Assembly: GCF_004345615.1 (NCBI RefSeq)
Contig: NZ_SLWK01000002.1
Location: forward strand, 434,001 to 498,000
Direction of reading: 5' to 3'
Length of the DNA: 64,000 nt
Origin: Natronoflexus pectinivorans
GTDB taxonomy: Bacteria; Bacteroidota; Bacteroidia; Bacteroidales; Marinilabiliaceae
The stretch's first letter is position 1; every line of letters begins with the position of its first letter. Of the stretch, positions 8,958 to 17,929 are shown in pieces. Made by a program: the position numbers and the translations under genes. Under the pieces are notes generated by a model, which saw only the letters and a program-made list of their open reading frames with translations, was not told where the DNA came from and searched no databases.

Positions 8958-9493
8958 CGACATCCAAATTAGTGCGAGCATTATATGTCCATATGACGAG
9001 GATGCCATCCAACTAATTGTTTGAAGCTTGCTTTTTGTCTAACTAATTTCAGAGAAGGAAAGAGTATATGAAAATATAAATAAACTCACGGAAACATCTC
9101 ATTTGTGTTGGGCTCTTTAGAGTTTGTTTAGTTAAGTGTTTGATTGTTTGTGTGTAGTGGTGACGTTAAAATACATTTAACACCTAAGTGGTGTACATAG
9201 CAACCTTGTATTTACACAAATTATCCCTTTAAGTTATACAAATACGTACAAGCAATCAAAAAGTGTTAAGATATATTTGTATAGTCTAATGAATTGTTTC
9301 TGCCGGGACGTTTGGATTTTGCCAACTGTAAAGTGTGGACTTTTACCGCAAAATGCCGATTTTTCGTTAATCCGGTTAAAAAGATTATTGTTGTCCGGAT
9401 CATGCGAGATTATTTTAAACAATTACATTTAGTAGGAGGTATATCTAATCAGTTCTGGGAAATAAATAAATTCTAACAAAAATTAGAAGAGTA

Positions 9494-12373
9494 ATGAATA
9501 TGATACTAAGAAAATTGGGAGTTCTGTTTGCAGTCTTGATGTTGTCTTTATCAGCAATTGCTGATTCATCACCTCGCGAACGCTTACTGATGAATTATGA
9601 CTGGAAGTTTGCATTTGGACATGCAACAGACATTGAAGAGGACTTTAATGTTGGAACCAGTTATTTTACCTATTTGGCCAAAGCCGGATATGGTGATGGT
9701 GCCGCAGCTGCTGATTTCGATGATCGATCATGGCGGCTGTTGGACTTGCCTCATGATTGGGCTGTAGAAGCAGAATTTCATCCCGATGCTAGTCATAGCC
9801 ATGGCTATAAGGCTGTAGGACCAGGCTTTCCAGAGTCAAGTGTTGGTTGGTATCGACGTTCATTTTATATTCCGGAGGAGGATTTGGGAAAGCGTATTTT
9901 TATTGAATTTGATGGTGTTTTTCGTGATGCCAGGGTTTGGGTGAACGGATTTTATTGCGGCAATGAACCCAGCGGATATACCAGTTTTTCATATGATGTA
10001 ACTGAATACCTTAATTATGGAGGCAATAATGTAGTTTCAATTCGTGTTGATGCAAGTATGGAAGAGGGGTGGTTTTACGAAGGAGCCGGTATTTATCGAC
10101 ATGTTCATTTAACCAAAACAGATCCATTGTATGTTCCGCAATACGGAACATATGTAACCACACAAGTTGATGACGACCAGTCGGAGGTTACAGCTCGCAT
10201 CACTGTTATGAATAAAAATCTGGAACCGGTATCTTTCCAGATTGAGAATAAAATAATTGATGCTGAGGGACGAGTAGTCGCTTCAGGAAAGTCTGGTATT
10301 AAAGAACTAAAATCTATGTATCATGGGGAGTACCCCATGATATTAAACGTTGATAATCCACGTTTGTGGGATATTGACGACCCACATCTTTATCAACTGG
10401 TTACAAATATTTGCCAGAATGGTGTTTTGGTGGACGAGTTTAAAACAACGTTTGGCATTCGTACCATAGAATGGACTCCTGATAGAGGCTTTTTCCTCAA
10501 TGGCCGACATGTGAAAATTAAAGGAACCAATAATCATCAAAATCATGCCGGGGTTGGAACGGCCATCCCTGATGCACTTCACGAATGGCGTATTCGTCAG
10601 CTGCAATACATGGGTAACAACACTTACCGTATGGCTCATTATCCGCCATCACCTGCACTGCTTGAAGCGTGCGACAGAATGGGAATGCTGGTGGTAAATG
10701 AAAACCGGCTAATGGGTACTACCGATGAGATTTTGGATCATCTGCGAAGATTGATCATAAGGGATAGAAATCATCCAAGTGTTATCCTTTGGTCAATTGG
10801 TAATGAAGAGTGGATGATTGAAGGCAATGAAAAAGGCGCTCGAATTGCTCTCAATATGCAGGCTTTTGCGAAAAAGTACGATGAAACAAGACCCATTAAT
10901 GTCGCTGTAAGCGGTACCTGGGGGGGCGGAATTTCCAGTGTGATTGAAGTTATGGGGTATAATTATTTGCGCCATGGAGATACCGATAAGCATTACGCTG
11001 CAAATCCGTGGCAGGCCTCTTTGGGAACAGAGGAAGGATCTACCAACACCACACGAGGAATTTATTTTGACGATTTTGATAAACAGCATTTAGCTGCTTA
11101 TGATCGTCCTACAAATGGTTTTATTAGAATCCGCGATGGTTGGAAGCATTACGCAGAGCGTGATTATTTAGCCGGAATGTGTATCTGGACCGGGTTTGAT
11201 TATAGAGGAGAATCTACACCATTTGAATTCCCATCAGTTGTTTCTTATTTTGGGATGATGGATTTGTGCGGTTTTCCCAAAGATAATGTTTATTATCTGA
11301 AGTCGTGGTGGTCCAATGATCCGGTTTTGCACGTCTTTCCTCATTGGAATTGGCCCGGCCGTGAAGGAGAAGAGATTGATGTTTGGGTTTACAGCAACTT
11401 TGAGGAGATAGAGTTATTCTTAAACGGTGAAAGTTTGGGGAAACAGACTATGAAACCCAATGATTATCTTTCATGGATGGTAGAGTACCAGCCCGGCACA
11501 GTAAAAGCTGTTGCTTACGAGAACGGAGAGGTTGCCATGACAACTGAGGTTTCTACTACCGGTACTCCTTCTTCTGTCGCACTGGTTGCCGACAGAACCG
11601 AGATTCGTGGCGATCGGGCAGATCTGTCTGTTATCACTGTGCGGGTGGAAGATGAGAACGGTGTTTTAATTCCTGATGCGATGCATGATGTTGTTTTTGA
11701 TATTTCCGGCCCCGGACGCATCATTGGAGTTGGAAATGGCGATCCGGTTTCTCACGAGCCATGCAAATTCGTTGAAACCATTAAGGCATTAAAGATTGAA
11801 AGTATCCGGGCAAAACCGCTTTCTGAGGTGCGTCTGAGAAGGGTTTTGGCACCAGGTTTTGATTGTTCATCCTGGGAGCCAGGATTGCAGGGAGATGGTC
11901 TTGCACCCGGCACAGAGTCTGTGCCAGTGGTTTTCCGAGGGACGTTTAACCTCACCGGAGAGGATCTTTCGAAAGGTAAAATTCAGTGGATGTATAAGAG
12001 TATTGGACACAATCAGTCGGTTTATGTGAATAGCAAACTTGTTGGAGAAAATTTATCAGGAGATGCTCCGTTTCACCAGTTTGATCTCGCAGCATCAACA
12101 CTAAAGGTTGGAGCAAATGTAGTAACAATTGTGGCCAATCCATTTGTTAAGGCACATGTCTGGAACAGTGAAAATACCAATCCTGGATTGGTGCGCGTTG
12201 AAATTCCTGCTGATCAATGGAGAAGGAGGGTATTTAACGGTTTGGCACAAGTTCTTGTGCAGAGCACAGGAGAAGCAGGGGAGATTGTTCTCTCAGCAAA
12301 ATCAGATGGGTTAACGCATGATGATATTGTGATCACTGCTTTAGAATCTGATATTGGGCCTGTTGTGAAATAA
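9494..12373 (+). CDS. GH2 family glycosidase (beta-galactosidase-like) with DUF4982-type C-terminus
   Basis: 959 residues. A signal peptide (to about SAIADS, residue 25) directs it to the periplasm. Domains in order: sugar-binding jelly roll (30-215), immunoglobulin-like sandwich (218-325), TIM barrel (325-640), a DUF4982-like and Ig-like region (650-755), and a further C-terminal sandwich. The acid/base is Glu438 in SIGNEE and the probable nucleophile is Glu513 in LGTEEGS. The substrate-binding NHQNH motif is at 347-351. The family cleaves terminal beta-linked galactose, glucuronate or mannose; beta-galactosidase is the commonest activity for this architecture, but specificity is inferred. 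It is a separate gene with about 900 bp before it and 460 bp after it. Confidence 0.88.
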   Translation: MNMILRKLGVLFAVLMLSLSAIADSSPRERLLMNYDWKFAFGHATDIEEDFNVGTSYFTYLAKAGYGDGAAAADFDDRSWRLLDLPHDWAVEAEFHPDASHSHGYKAVGPGFPESSVGWYRRSFYIPEEDLGKRIFIEFDGVFRDARVWVNGFYCGNEPSGYTSFSYDVTEYLNYGGNNVVSIRVDASMEEGWFYEGAGIYRHVHLTKTDPLYVPQYGTYVTTQVDDDQSEVTARITVMNKNLEPVSFQIENKIIDAEGRVVASGKSGIKELKSMYHGEYPMILNVDNPRLWDIDDPHLYQLVTNICQNGVLVDEFKTTFGIRTIEWTPDRGFFLNGRHVKIKGTNNHQNHAGVGTAIPDALHEWRIRQLQYMGNNTYRMAHYPPSPALLEACDRMGMLVVNENRLMGTTDEILDHLRRLIIRDRNHPSVILWSIGNEEWMIEGNEKGARIALNMQAFAKKYDETRPINVAVSGTWGGGISSVIEVMGYNYLRHGDTDKHYAANPWQASLGTEEGSTNTTRGIYFDDFDKQHLAAYDRPTNGFIRIRDGWKHYAERDYLAGMCIWTGFDYRGESTPFEFPSVVSYFGMMDLCGFPKDNVYYLKSWWSNDPVLHVFPHWNWPGREGEEIDVWVYSNFEEIELFLNGESLGKQTMKPNDYLSWMVEYQPGTVKAVAYENGEVAMTTEVSTTGTPSSVALVADRTEIRGDRADLSVITVRVEDENGVLIPDAMHDVVFDISGPGRIIGVGNGDPVSHEPCKFVETIKALKIESIRAKPLSEVRLRRVLAPGFDCSSWEPGLQGDGLAPGTESVPVVFRGTFNLTGEDLSKGKIQWMYKSIGHNQSVYVNSKLVGENLSGDAPFHQFDLAASTLKVGANVVTIVANPFVKAHVWNSENTNPGLVRVEIPADQWRRRVFNGLAQVLVQSTGEAGEIVLSAKSDGLTHDDIVITALESDIGPVVK

Positions 12374-12834
12374 TGAGTATTTAATTGTGGTTTGTTTTGT
12401 AATGATTATGTTTTTTCTTAAATGCCGAATCCCTTTGGGATCGGTATATAGAAGAAAATAGTTTCAAATAAATAGAATCTCAGACCACTGTATTTCGCTA
12501 TCCTCCTTTTCAGAAAATAACAGATTGTTGTGAATTCATTAGAGTCAATAATTCGTGATTTTAACATGTTTTGTTTAATTAATAGTTCGTCAATTATTTT
12601 TTATTTACCTAATTATCAAGCGTTTATGAACTCGCTATGGCGTTATGCAATTAACTGATAATAAGAAACTTACTTGTGTCTAAAATCTAATAATCTATCC
12701 CGAGGGAGTCGGGACTAACGATCTATTGTATAATATAGTACAAGTTTTTGACAATAAAATACTAGGCTGGTTGGTAGTGGTAGGGTATCTTGCATATACC
12801 AATTCTTTAATCGGTTTATAAAAATCTTAATGTT
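12374..12834. other. Intergenic region between GH2 and GH31
   Basis: 461 bp without a gene. A small hairpin (TCCCGA/TCGGGA, 12698-12714) is followed by the 13-mer AACGATCTATTGT (12718-12730), which recurs inside a hairpin upstream of the modular GH16 gene. The stretch just before the hairpin (TCTAAAATCTA) resembles part of the dispersed repeat at 55.5 kb. No terminator with a T tract was found after GH2. Confidence 0.45.
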
Positions 12835-15252
12835 ATGAAAAAATCTAATTGGCGTGTTTTCAAAATGAAAACACTGGTTGTTTTGGCAATTGCTTTACTG
12901 TCGGTTCCGGTTTACGCACAGATGCAGGGAATGCAGTTGCTGAATGAACCTCAGGAGCTGACTCCGGATTTCAGATCTTTCCGGAATACATATTTTGTGG
13001 CTGATCGTTTAGCAGACTTTGATCCGCAAACAGCTTCCGGGAAAATTGTTTACGAACGATACAATTACGAAACTCGTCAGGCTTTCAGTAATATGTTGGG
13101 AGTTCTGGCTCCGGCTGAACCAAATGAATTCCCCGCAGGAGAATACGAAGTATCTCCTGCATTACCATTCTCAATGGAGTTTATTTCACCCCGTGCAGTC
13201 AGGATTCGGGCTCAATCAGGAGTTGTTGTCCCCCAGGTGGCAGCACAGAAGTCGTTGATGCTGATCAATAACGATATGCCGCCATGTAAAAATTGGGTTT
13301 ATTCCAAAGTGGAAGAAGGCCATAAGTACACCAGCCCCTATGGCTCTGTTGTTATTACTGAACAACCATGGCGCGTGACTGTGTACGACGAAAATGGTCG
13401 CATATTAACAAGTACAAATAATTATGAGGATAATACCTCAACCTATACCCCGGTTCTGCCTTTCTCGTGGGTGCGAAGAGCAAGAGATTATTCGAGAAGT
13501 TTTAATGCAGCTTTTAATCTTCAGCCGGGTGAGAAAATTTTCGGGTTTGGAGAGCAATATACCGAGTTTAATAAAAGAGGACAAAGCGTTACCCTTTGGG
13601 TAAACGACGCAAATGGAACCCAGAATGAAACCAGTTATAAACCTATTCCTTTTTTCTTAAGCAGCAGAGGTTATGGAATGTTTATTCATACTTCAACACC
13701 AATTACTGCCGATATAGGTAAGTATTTCAGTGGTGTTAATGCTCTGATGATTGGCGACGAAGAACTGGATCTGTTTGTATTTATAGGAGAACCTAAAGAT
13801 ATTTTAAACGAATATACTAACGTTACGGGAAAACCAACCATGCCTCCTTTGTGGTCTTTTGGATTTTGGATGAGTCGCATTACCTATTTTTCTGAGGCCG
13901 AGGGTCGTGAGGCTGCCCGTCAGTTACGCGAAAACAGGATTCCGGCAGATGTTATCAATTTTGATACCGGCTGGTTTGAAGTTGATTGGCGATGTGATTA
14001 TCAATTTGCAGAATCGCGGTTTGATGATGCTGAAAAGATGATATCAGACCTGAAGGCAGATGGCTTTCATACATGTTTATGGCAGTTACCTTATTTTGTG
14101 CCGAAGAACAGATTATTTCAGGAGATCGTTGAGCAAGGATTGTTTGTGAGAAATGCAAAAGGAAATATTCCATACGAAGATGCAGTTCTTGATTTCACCA
14201 ACCCAACTGCCATTAAATGGTACGAGGATAAAATACGAGGTTTGCTTGAAATGGGTGTAGGTTCTATAAAAGTCGATTTTGGTGAAGCTGCTCCGGTATA
14301 TGGAATTTATCATAACGGTCGTACCGGATGGTATGAGCATAACTTGTATCCCCTTCGCTATAATAAAATAGTGGCCGAACTAACTCAAGAAATTAAAGGT
14401 GAAAACATCATTTGGGCAAGAAGTACATGGGCCGGCTCCCAGAGATATCCTCTTCATTGGGGTGGAGATCCGGCTCCGACCAATTCAGCCATGAAAGCAA
14501 CATTGCGTGGAGGGTTAAGCATGGGGTTGAGTGGATTTACTTTTTGGAGTCACGATGTAGGTGGATTTGTTGATCCTACACCGGCAGATGTGTATAAGCG
14601 TTGGCTGGCATTTGGTGTTCTTTCTTCGCACACTCGTGCTCATGGTCATCCTCCCAAGGAACCATGGGAATATGGTGAAGAGTTTCTGAACGATTACAGG
14701 GATGCTGTAAACATGCGGTATAAGTTGATGCCTTATATTTATGCTCAGTCGAAGCATGGAGTGGAAAACGGCCTCCCAATGATGCGTGCTCTATTTATTG
14801 AGTATCCTGACGACCCGGGTGCCTGGCTGGTTGATGATCAGTACCTTTTTGGATCTGATATGTTGGTAGCGCCTCATTTTGAAAATCTGGAGGCCAGAGA
14901 TGTCTATTTGCCGGGAAATCATAAGTGGATAGATTATCAAACGGGAAAAATTTACAATCCCGGATGGAACAGAATTGAGACCGCTCATATTCCCGCAGCA
15001 ATCCTGGTAAGGGACGGAGCTGTAATCCCACACATTGGACTTGCTCAGGCTACTAAATATATGGACTGGTCGAATATTGAACTGAAAGTATTCAGTGCAG
15101 ATGAAACCACTGCAAGAGGAAAGGTTTGCTTGCCCTCTGATGATTTTCTAAAGGAAGTGGTAATAAATAAAAGAGATGGTAAAGCTGAACTTGTGTCAAA
15201 TCCGTTTGGCAGAAGAACCAAATTGAACGTTTCCGTTTTTGATGTTAAATAG
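12835..15252 (+). CDS. GH31 family alpha-xylosidase-type glycosidase
   Basis: 805 residues with a signal peptide. A second in-frame ATG at 12865 (residue 11, MKTLVVLAIALL) makes a more conventional signal peptide, so the true start may be there; neither has a clear ribosome site. An N-terminal beta-sandwich (about 30-320) is followed by the catalytic barrel. The nucleophile is Asp481 in IKVDFGEAAP, the form seen in YicI-type alpha-xylosidases rather than the WxDMNE of alpha-glucosidases. The acid/base is Asp545 in HWGGDPAP, and FWSHDVGGF is conserved too. The enzyme should remove terminal alpha-xylose, or related alpha-linked residues, in the periplasm. It ends at a strong terminator, so it is probably monocistronic. 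Confidence 0.88.
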   Translation: MKKSNWRVFKMKTLVVLAIALLSVPVYAQMQGMQLLNEPQELTPDFRSFRNTYFVADRLADFDPQTASGKIVYERYNYETRQAFSNMLGVLAPAEPNEFPAGEYEVSPALPFSMEFISPRAVRIRAQSGVVVPQVAAQKSLMLINNDMPPCKNWVYSKVEEGHKYTSPYGSVVITEQPWRVTVYDENGRILTSTNNYEDNTSTYTPVLPFSWVRRARDYSRSFNAAFNLQPGEKIFGFGEQYTEFNKRGQSVTLWVNDANGTQNETSYKPIPFFLSSRGYGMFIHTSTPITADIGKYFSGVNALMIGDEELDLFVFIGEPKDILNEYTNVTGKPTMPPLWSFGFWMSRITYFSEAEGREAARQLRENRIPADVINFDTGWFEVDWRCDYQFAESRFDDAEKMISDLKADGFHTCLWQLPYFVPKNRLFQEIVEQGLFVRNAKGNIPYEDAVLDFTNPTAIKWYEDKIRGLLEMGVGSIKVDFGEAAPVYGIYHNGRTGWYEHNLYPLRYNKIVAELTQEIKGENIIWARSTWAGSQRYPLHWGGDPAPTNSAMKATLRGGLSMGLSGFTFWSHDVGGFVDPTPADVYKRWLAFGVLSSHTRAHGHPPKEPWEYGEEFLNDYRDAVNMRYKLMPYIYAQSKHGVENGLPMMRALFIEYPDDPGAWLVDDQYLFGSDMLVAPHFENLEARDVYLPGNHKWIDYQTGKIYNPGWNRIETAHIPAAILVRDGAVIPHIGLAQATKYMDWSNIELKVFSADETTARGKVCLPSDDFLKEVVINKRDGKAELVSNPFGRRTKLNVSVFDVK

Positions 15253-15265
15253 TTGAGTACTGATC

Positions 15266-15290
15266 AGGGCTTCACTTAACGTGAAGCCCT
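15266..15290 (+). terminator. Intrinsic terminator after GH31
   Basis: A perfect 10-bp stem AGGGCTTCAC/GTGAAGCCCT with a five-base loop is followed by GATTTTGT. It lies 14 bases after the stop codon. Confidence 0.8.
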
Positions 15291-15507
15291 GATTTTGTAT
15301 ATTTAGAATTGAATGTGGCTTTTTTATATCACACCAAATGAATTCAGAAATGTTCTGATTTCTCATTTTCAGATCAGCAACTAGATTTTTAAGGGTGATA
15401 ATGTTGAGATGGTTGAGCGCAGATATATAGATGTATGGTTGCATTAGCTGTATGCAATTGAAATGAGACCCGAGGCTTCGGGAATAACTAACATAAATTA
15501 TAAACAG

Positions 15508-17481
15508 ATGAAGAAACAGATTGTTACTCTTTTAACGGCACTTCTGATTCCCTCTCTTTCATATAGCGAGGTGCATAAGGTGCATTCACCCGACAAAAAT
15601 CTTGAAATCAAAGTTGAAGTCACCGATCATGTATCCTGGTCACTTTTAATGGATGGAGAAAAGGTGATGGGGCCTTCTATTATATCCCTTACTCTCGAGA
15701 ACGAGGGAGTTTTGGGAAAAGACACACGTGTGCAAAGGGTCACCCGGCAATCTGAAAACCAGATCATCAACACCCCTATTTACAGAAAAAGTGAGGTCAT
15801 TAATCACTATAATCAAATGACTGTTGAGTTGAGAGATGGACTTGGCATTGTTTTTAGAGTTTATGACGATGGGGCTGCGTATCGGTTAACCACTTCGCTT
15901 CGACGTGATATAACCATTTTAAATGAAGAGGCAAACCTGGTGTTTCCAACGCACGAAAAGGCCTGGGTTCCCTATATTGTTCCGAGGGATTTTGATCCAT
16001 ACAGTACTTCTTTTGAAAGTACTTACGATTTGCTTACCCTGGATGAGGTTGTGTCAGATTCGTTAATTATCATGCCACTGCTTGTGGAAGCCGGGAAAAA
16101 CAGGAAGATTGTGATTACAGAAGTGGATCTTGAAGATTATCCCGGAATGTTCCTTACTGTGAATAGCGAACGCACCGGCTATTCTGCCCGGTTTGCACCT
16201 TTCCCTCTTGAAGAGGAGAGGGGTGGGCATAACAATCTGCAATCTATTGTCACGAAACGTGCCGGTTACATTGCCAAAACAGAGGGAAGACGAAGTTTTC
16301 CATGGCGTGCAGTTGCTGTCAGTAATAATGATGTGGAACTGCTTGATAACGATTTGGTGGCTCGTTTGGCATCCCCCAATCGCATCGGTGATTTGTCGTG
16401 GATTAAACCCGGAAAGGTTGCATGGGATTGGTGGAATTACTTAAACATTTATAATGTGGATTTCAGGGCAGGTGTAAATACTGAAACATACAAATACTAC
16501 ATTGACTTTGCGGCCGAATATGGTATAGAGTATGTTATTCTTGATGAGGGCTGGTCTGAACAGGAGAGTCTGCTTCAGATTAAGCCCTATATAGATCTTG
16601 AAGGTATCATTAAACATGCAAAAGAGCGTGGGGTAGGCATTATTTTGTGGGCAGGGTGGCTGCCTTTGAATCAGGAAATGGATGAGGTGATGAGGGTCTA
16701 TTCAGAAATGGGGGTGGTAGGATATAAAATTGATTTTATGGATCGGGACGATCAGCCGGTTGTAAATTTTTACTATAAGGTGGCAGAAATGGCAGCTAAA
16801 TACCAACAGCTGGTTAATTTCCATGGTTCATATAAACCTACCGGATTGCAATTTACCTATCCAAATGTAATTACTTTTGAGGGCGTTTATGGTTTGGAAA
16901 ATGTGAAGTGGACTGACTATCTGGATATGCCGGATTATGATGTGACCATTCCGTTTATCAGAGCTTTGGCCGGCCCCATGGATTATACGCCCGGCGCCAT
17001 GATTAATTCTAACCGCAGGAACTGGAGAGCAATGCATGCAACTCCCATGAGTCAGGGTACAAGGTGTCATCAATTGGCTATGTATATTGTTTATGAATCG
17101 CCTCTTTCGATGATGGCCGATAACCCCACTCATTATAAGAGGGAACATGAGAGCACCATGTTTATTGCTTCAATTCCCACGGTGTTTGATCAAACAGTTG
17201 CGCTTGAAGGTGTTTTAGGAGAATATGTTGCCATCGCTCGCCGCAATGGGGAGAATTGGTATGTGGGAGCTATGACAAACTGGGACGAACGTGATATAAC
17301 CATCGATTTTTCGTTCCTTGGAGAGGGTGAATACGAAGCAGTAATCTTTAGAGATGGAATTAATGCCGACCGTAACGGGCAGGATTATGTTCGTGAGATG
17401 AAGCGAGTTGATAAAAGTACAACAATGACTGTTATAATGTCATCAGGTGGCGGTTGGGCTGCCTCAATAAAGAAAAGGTAA
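15508..17481 (+). CDS. GH97 family glycosidase, retaining (alpha-galactosidase-like) type
   Basis: 657 residues from the ATG at 15508. An upstream in-frame ATG at 15463 exists, but only the later start gives a normal signal peptide (MKKQIVTLLTALLIPSLSYS). The N-terminal beta-supersandwich, catalytic barrel and C-terminal sheet domain of GH97 are all present. The barrel has Asp409 in YKIDFMDRDD and Glu458 in TFEGVYG. An Asp nucleophile at this place marks the retaining GH97 branch (alpha-galactosidase-like, as in Bacteroides BT1871) rather than the inverting SusB alpha-glucosidase branch, which uses two glutamates. It is periplasmic and probably trims alpha-galactose, though related substrates are possible. 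A small hairpin (CCCGA/TCGGG, 15469-15482) precedes the start. Confidence 0.85.
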   Translation: MKKQIVTLLTALLIPSLSYSEVHKVHSPDKNLEIKVEVTDHVSWSLLMDGEKVMGPSIISLTLENEGVLGKDTRVQRVTRQSENQIINTPIYRKSEVINHYNQMTVELRDGLGIVFRVYDDGAAYRLTTSLRRDITILNEEANLVFPTHEKAWVPYIVPRDFDPYSTSFESTYDLLTLDEVVSDSLIIMPLLVEAGKNRKIVITEVDLEDYPGMFLTVNSERTGYSARFAPFPLEEERGGHNNLQSIVTKRAGYIAKTEGRRSFPWRAVAVSNNDVELLDNDLVARLASPNRIGDLSWIKPGKVAWDWWNYLNIYNVDFRAGVNTETYKYYIDFAAEYGIEYVILDEGWSEQESLLQIKPYIDLEGIIKHAKERGVGIILWAGWLPLNQEMDEVMRVYSEMGVVGYKIDFMDRDDQPVVNFYYKVAEMAAKYQQLVNFHGSYKPTGLQFTYPNVITFEGVYGLENVKWTDYLDMPDYDVTIPFIRALAGPMDYTPGAMINSNRRNWRAMHATPMSQGTRCHQLAMYIVYESPLSMMADNPTHYKREHESTMFIASIPTVFDQTVALEGVLGEYVAIARRNGENWYVGAMTNWDERDITIDFSFLGEGEYEAVIFRDGINADRNGQDYVREMKRVDKSTTMTVIMSSGGGWAASIKKR

Positions 17482-17505
17482 CTATTTAAATTCATTCTAA
17501 TGAAG

Positions 17506-17538
17506 AAAAGGATTCCGGGAAACCGGAATCCTTTTTTT
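17506..17538 (+). terminator. Intrinsic terminator after GH97
   Basis: Stem GGATTCCGG/CCGGAATCC with a GAAA tetraloop, preceded by AAAA and followed by seven T. Confidence 0.9.
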
Positions 17539-17757
17539 GTCTCCGTTATCAAATAAAATGATCTGGATTTAACTCTTTTTGATCTTTAGTTTTAAGTGGT
17601 TTTGGTTGGTGAGGTGATTGAAAGTAGGACTGTGTAATTTTTAAGGACTTTATAGACAGGTTGTAAGAGTTTTTATGATGAGGTTTTTATGAGGTGTGAG
17701 TTTTAATAATAGAGTTTATTGTGAAATGATATTTATTCAAAAATTAACATCTGTGCA

Positions 17758-17765
17758 TACTTTTG
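17758..17765 (+). promoter_or_regulatory. Candidate -7 box (TACTTTTG) for modular GH16
   Basis: This matches TAnnTTTG. The place where a TTG box is expected, about 20 bases upstream, reads TTC. Transcription starting near 17772 would leave a leader of about 158 bases before the ATG at 17930. Confidence 0.4.
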
Positions 17766-17822
17766 CTGTGTTCATAAGCTGTGAACCTAATTTCACACCT
17801 GACTTTTTATTGTTGAAAGCGT

Positions 17823-17844
17823 TCCCAACGATCTATTGTTGGGA
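17823..17844 (+). promoter_or_regulatory. Leader hairpin with shared 13-mer loop
   Basis: TCCCAAC and GTTGGGA form a 7-bp stem around the loop GATCTATT. The sequence AACGATCTATTGT, covering loop and inner stem, also occurs upstream of the GH31 gene (12718-12730) without the full stem. A cis-regulatory role is possible but unproven. Confidence 0.3.
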
Positions 17845-17929
17845 AACGTTTTCATAATTAACTGAAGCAATGTTCAAGGAACGATTAAAAAATCATTTTA
17901 TCATACAATTAATCTAAAATCTTGAAAGA

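Larger units (their letters stand above)
8582..9493. other. Large intergenic region with terminator and gene remnant
   Basis: 912 bp between the GH43 and GH2 genes, the longest gap in the window. It holds a strong hairpin terminator and, just beyond it, a minus-strand coding remnant (8819-8957). The remaining 500 bp up to the GH2 start is AT-rich with scattered stops in all frames and no gene I can support. Confidence 0.6.
17482..17929. other. Intergenic region upstream of the modular GH16 gene
   Basis: 448 bp containing the GH97 terminator, a candidate promoter at 17758 and a long leader of about 160 bases with a hairpin at 17823-17844. No gene is visible. Confidence 0.55.

Noticed and set aside
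9294-9476. 60-codon frame upstream of the GH2 gene
   Set aside because: No family resemblance, no ribosome site and no hydrophobic or conserved pattern; it probably spans the GH2 promoter region.
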